Under the pieces are notes generated by a model, which saw only the letters and a program-made list of their open reading frames with translations, did not search any database and was not told where the DNA came from. 8,249 nucleotides of DNA from a bacterium. Its GTDB lineage: Bacteria > Patescibacteriota > Minisyncoccia > Minisyncoccales > JAGMAB01. Location of the stretch: assembly GCA_030643665.1 (NCBI GenBank), contig DAOWKS010000012.1:1-8249 (forward strand), given 5' to 3'. A program made the translations under genes and the position numbers. Each line of letters begins with the position of its first letter. The stretch's first letter is position 1. Below, piece by piece: positions 6,405 to 8,249 of the stretch.

Positions 6405-7721
6405 ATGAAGAAATTACTTTTTTTGATAACTATATCTTTACTGAGTGTTTTTTTACTTTTTTCTGTAAGCGATGTTGCTGTTGCTGCTTGTACCCCTAAG
6501 GCGCCTAATGTTTCTGTAGGAGCTTATTTACCAGAAGCAGAATTGGAAGACACAAAAACATATAATATCCGTATTAAAAATACAGAAGGGGGAGATTGTC
6601 CTGACCGCACCTATTATCTAACCGGAAACATGAAAGGAGGTGAATCTGGCTGGGAAATTTCTTTTGACCCGAATAATTTAACCCTTTCTCAAAAAATAAC
6701 AGGTACATCAATAATGAGTGTTACTTCTCCAGAAGATGCTGTGCGTGGCGAAAGTTATTTTATTGAAGTAACAGTTACTCAAGGTAGTTGGGTAGTAGAA
6801 GAAGAGGTTGAATATAAAGTCATAGATTGCAATTTTAGTTCACCCAAACCTACTGTTACTATTGATCCCTCTTTTCATACAGGAGGGATAGGGATAGAAA
6901 AACAATATAATGTAGAAGTAACAAATAATTATAATTGTGATTATACTTTTGAGGCGCCATGGGTGACAGCAAATGTTTGGATTGATGGTGGTGAACCTGA
7001 GCAGGTATGGCCTATTTCTTTTACGCCGTCTTCACTTTTTCTTCCTTCCGGAGAGAAAGATAATTTTATTGTTTCTACTACGCCTCCAGCCGGTACCGCA
7101 GATGGTAGTTATGAGGTTAAAATGATAGTTCGTAGTAAAGGAGCAACTGCTGATTATATTGTGGGAATCGTTCCGACTAAAACCTGTGCTCAATTAAATG
7201 GAACCTGTTGTCCCGGTGGCAAGATTTGTACTTCAGGTAAAATTACAGGAGCTTCTGATTGTACTGAGTGTTGTAGTAACGTTGCTAATTGTAAAACTCC
7301 GGACACTAAAACCTGTGCTCAATTAAATGGAACCTGTTGCCCCGGTGGCAAGATTTGTACTTCAGGAAAGATTACAGGAGCTTCCGATTGTACTGAGTGT
7401 TGTAGTAATATTGCTAATTGTAAAACTAAAGAAACATCGTCAGTAGTCGGCATAGGATTTGAAAATCCGTTGAAATATGATGATTTTGGGGAATTAGTAG
7501 ATGGCATTGTTGATTTTATTTTTAATATTGCTATTGTTATTGTTCCTTTAGCGATAGTTATCGGCGCGTTTTTCCTTTTGATTTCCGGCGGCGATCCTGA
7601 AAAAATTAAAACCGGCAAAAGCATAATTTTATACAGTTTAATCGGTCTTGTTATTGTTTTATTTGCCAAAGGCCTGATTGCTATGATAGAAGATATATTA
7701 AAGGTAGAAATCGGCGGATAG
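6405..7721 (+). CDS. Exported pilin-like surface protein with two Ig-like domains and two eight-cysteine repeats
   Basis: A 438-aa multidomain exported protein. Residues 1-28 form a Sec signal peptide (KK, long hydrophobic core, then AVAAC, so cleavage near 27-28). Residues about 33-143 and 148-252 are two diverged copies of an Ig-like beta domain. Both share P.V, a (K)TYN/QYN strand, a Cys in the middle, W(E/P)ISF.P..L.L, and a G.Y/S.Y strand near the end. They resemble NEW3-type domains, but that name is only a suggestion. Residues 258-298 and 301-341 are two almost identical repeats with eight Cys each (261, 268, 269, 275, 286, 289, 290, 296, and each +43). The C-terminus has two membrane helices (about 368-393 and 406-428) joined by SGGDPEKIKTGKS, the pattern of the CPR T4SS-pilin/TrbC-VirB2-like family. 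The protein should be anchored by this hairpin, with a disulfide-rich ectodomain outside. It starts 1 nt after the DUF2283 stop. Its exact role (adhesin, pilus subunit or sensor) is unknown. Confidence 0.85.
   Translation: MKKLLFLITISLLSVFLLFSVSDVAVAACTPKAPNVSVGAYLPEAELEDTKTYNIRIKNTEGGDCPDRTYYLTGNMKGGESGWEISFDPNNLTLSQKITGTSIMSVTSPEDAVRGESYFIEVTVTQGSWVVEEEVEYKVIDCNFSSPKPTVTIDPSFHTGGIGIEKQYNVEVTNNYNCDYTFEAPWVTANVWIDGGEPEQVWPISFTPSSLFLPSGEKDNFIVSTTPPAGTADGSYEVKMIVRSKGATADYIVGIVPTKTCAQLNGTCCPGGKICTSGKITGASDCTECCSNVANCKTPDTKTCAQLNGTCCPGGKICTSGKITGASDCTECCSNIANCKTKETSSVVGIGFENPLKYDDFGELVDGIVDFIFNIAIVIVPLAIVIGAFFLLISGGDPEKIKTGKSIILYSLIGLVIVLFAKGLIAMIEDILKVEIGG
7176..7427 (+). repeat. Two tandem 129-nt coding repeats (cysteine-rich module)
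   Basis: Copy 1 starts at 7176 and copy 2 at 7305, an exact 129-nt (43-codon) period. Over the aligned 123 nt (7176-7298 and 7305-7427) I count six differences. Five are synonymous (for example TGT/TGC and AAC/AAT) and one is Val to Ile. The pattern indicates a fairly recent in-frame duplication kept under protein-level constraint. Each copy carries eight cysteines including CCPGG and TECC. Confidence 0.92.
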
Positions 7722-7741
7722 AAAAAATTAAAAAGGTCGGA

Positions 7742-7765
7742 AATAATCAATTATTATTGATTATT
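7742..7765. repeat. AT-rich inverted repeat between the two pilin-like genes
   Basis: AATAATCAAT (7742-7751) and its exact complement ATTGATTATT (7756-7765) flank the 4-nt loop TATT. It lies in the 54-nt gap between the two surface genes, ending 10 nt before the next ATG. It has no GC pairs to speak of and no T-run after it on the plus strand, so it is a poor terminator. A regulator-binding operator or a weak mRNA hairpin near the start codon is more likely, and in AT-rich DNA chance is possible. Confidence 0.5.
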
Positions 7766-7775
7766 AAAAATTACT

Positions 7776-8249
7776 ATGAAAAAGATTTTATCAGTTTTAG
7801 TTCTATTAAGTTTTTTGAGTTTTTTAGCGGTGCCAATGATAGTTTCAGCACAAACAGAGCCAACAGAATGTTGTAAGTTAGGAGCGGATATTGAATGGAC
7901 TAGTGGAAAAATAAATGGTACAGATTGTTCAGTTGCTACTACTCCTGAGGTGTGTAAGCTTGAAAAAGGTCACACAGTGGGGCCAACAGAGACAGGAGTA
8001 ATATGTTCTCAAAAAAATAAAGCTGGAACCACTGGTCAAACACCGGATAAGAAAACTAATCAGTGGGGAGTGATTTGTATATTATCTGGGGTTTATACCG
8101 CTACTGATTGGGTATTTGTCGGAATAATGGCTTTGGTGATTATCTTTATCCTTATAGGAGGATTTTATATCTTGACCGCTGCCGGAGCTCCCGAGAGAGT
8201 GGCAAGTGGAAGGCAGTTTATTGTCTGGGCTTGTATTGGATTGGCAGTG
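7776..8249 (+). CDS. Second exported pilin-like protein with cysteine-rich ectodomain (cut by window edge)
   Basis: An open frame of 158 codons from the ATG at 7776 reaches the right edge with no stop. Residues 1-25 form a Sec signal peptide ending in VSA, with likely cleavage before Gln26. The ectodomain (26-about 108) has six cysteines (32, 33, 51, 60, 77, 101), starting with ECCKLGADIEWTSGKINGTDC. This echoes the CCPGGKICTSGKITGASDC core of the upstream protein. Membrane helix 1 is about 112-135 (WVFVGIMALVIIFILIGGFYI), followed by a loop TAAGAPERVASGRQ and the start of helix 2 (FIVWACIGLAV). The loop corresponds to SGGDPEKIKTGKS in the neighbour, so this is the same two-helix T4SS-pilin-like anchor. 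It probably shares the transcript of the upstream surface gene, though an AT-rich hairpin lies between them. No Shine-Dalgarno is visible. The function is presumed to be a surface or pilus structure. Confidence 0.85.
   Translation, partial: MKKILSVLVLLSFLSFLAVPMIVSAQTEPTECCKLGADIEWTSGKINGTDCSVATTPEVCKLEKGHTVGPTETGVICSQKNKAGTTGQTPDKKTNQWGVICILSGVYTATDWVFVGIMALVIIFILIGGFYILTAAGAPERVASGRQFIVWACIGLAV

Noticed and set aside
6405..6491. Lipoprotein signal peptide for the 438-aa protein (V-A-A-C at 26-29)
   Set aside because: The motif loosely fits a lipobox, but AVA-A also fits signal peptidase I, and the protein already has a two-helix C-terminal anchor. Left as a possibility rather than called.
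6633..6643. Perfect SD-like AAAGGAGGTGA as the start signal of a hidden gene
   Set aside because: No ATG or GTG with an open frame lies 5-12 nt downstream, and the bases encode K-G-G-E inside a convincing beta domain.
7176..7427. CRISPR-like or intergenic tandem array
   Set aside because: The 129-nt period keeps the reading frame, the copies touch without spacers, and differences are mostly synonymous, so this is a coding repeat.
7319..7750. Minus-strand 143-codon open frame
   Set aside because: It lies opposite the pilin anchor and cysteine repeat of the 438-aa protein, whose signal peptide, repeats and membrane helices are clear. The antisense frame has no domain signature.

Overview
The window looks like chromosome of a Patescibacteria (CPR) bacterium, probably Parcubacteria-like. 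This rests on the visibly AT-rich sequence, tight gene packing with 1-5 nt gaps or short overlaps, a short four-domain ribosomal protein S1, and Sec-exported two-helix pilin-like proteins of a type common in CPR genomes. The standard bacterial code fits: TGA, TAG and TAA all end genes and no gene needs TGA read as Gly. No protein-coding start has a convincing Shine-Dalgarno sequence. The lineage call is inference from gene content, not from a marker-gene tree.

The left part (1-1924, minus strand) holds rpsA-like S1 followed by ftsH, which runs off the left edge. They are separated by 47 nt containing a perfect 21-nt palindrome. A 65-nt divergent intergenic region (1925-1989) then drives the plus-strand block. 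It carries a good sigma70-type promoter whose predicted start site falls on the ATG of the first gene, so that mRNA may be leaderless.

The central block (1990-5855, plus strand) is one compact operon: an UlaG-like metallo-beta-lactamase-fold hydrolase, a 70-aa single-pass membrane protein, gyrA and a class I SAM methyltransferase. All junctions overlap or lie within 2 nt. It ends at a hairpin with a T-run (5860-5902). The GyrA has Gln at the classical quinolone-resistance position and a Lys/Glu-rich insert encoded by a 7-nt tandem repeat.

The right part (5940-8249, plus strand) looks more accessory. A DUF4258 protein and a DUF2283 protein form a small pair resembling a toxin-antitoxin module. 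They are followed after 1 nt by a 438-aa exported protein with two Ig-like beta domains, two nearly identical 43-aa eight-cysteine repeats and a C-terminal two-helix pilin-like anchor. Next comes a second exported pilin-like protein, cut by the right edge. It shares a short CC...TSGKI.G..DC motif with the cysteine repeats of its neighbour. The likely theme is a cell-surface structure or adhesin built on T4SS-pilin-like anchors. This tandem pair with its shared cysteine module is the most unusual part of the window.
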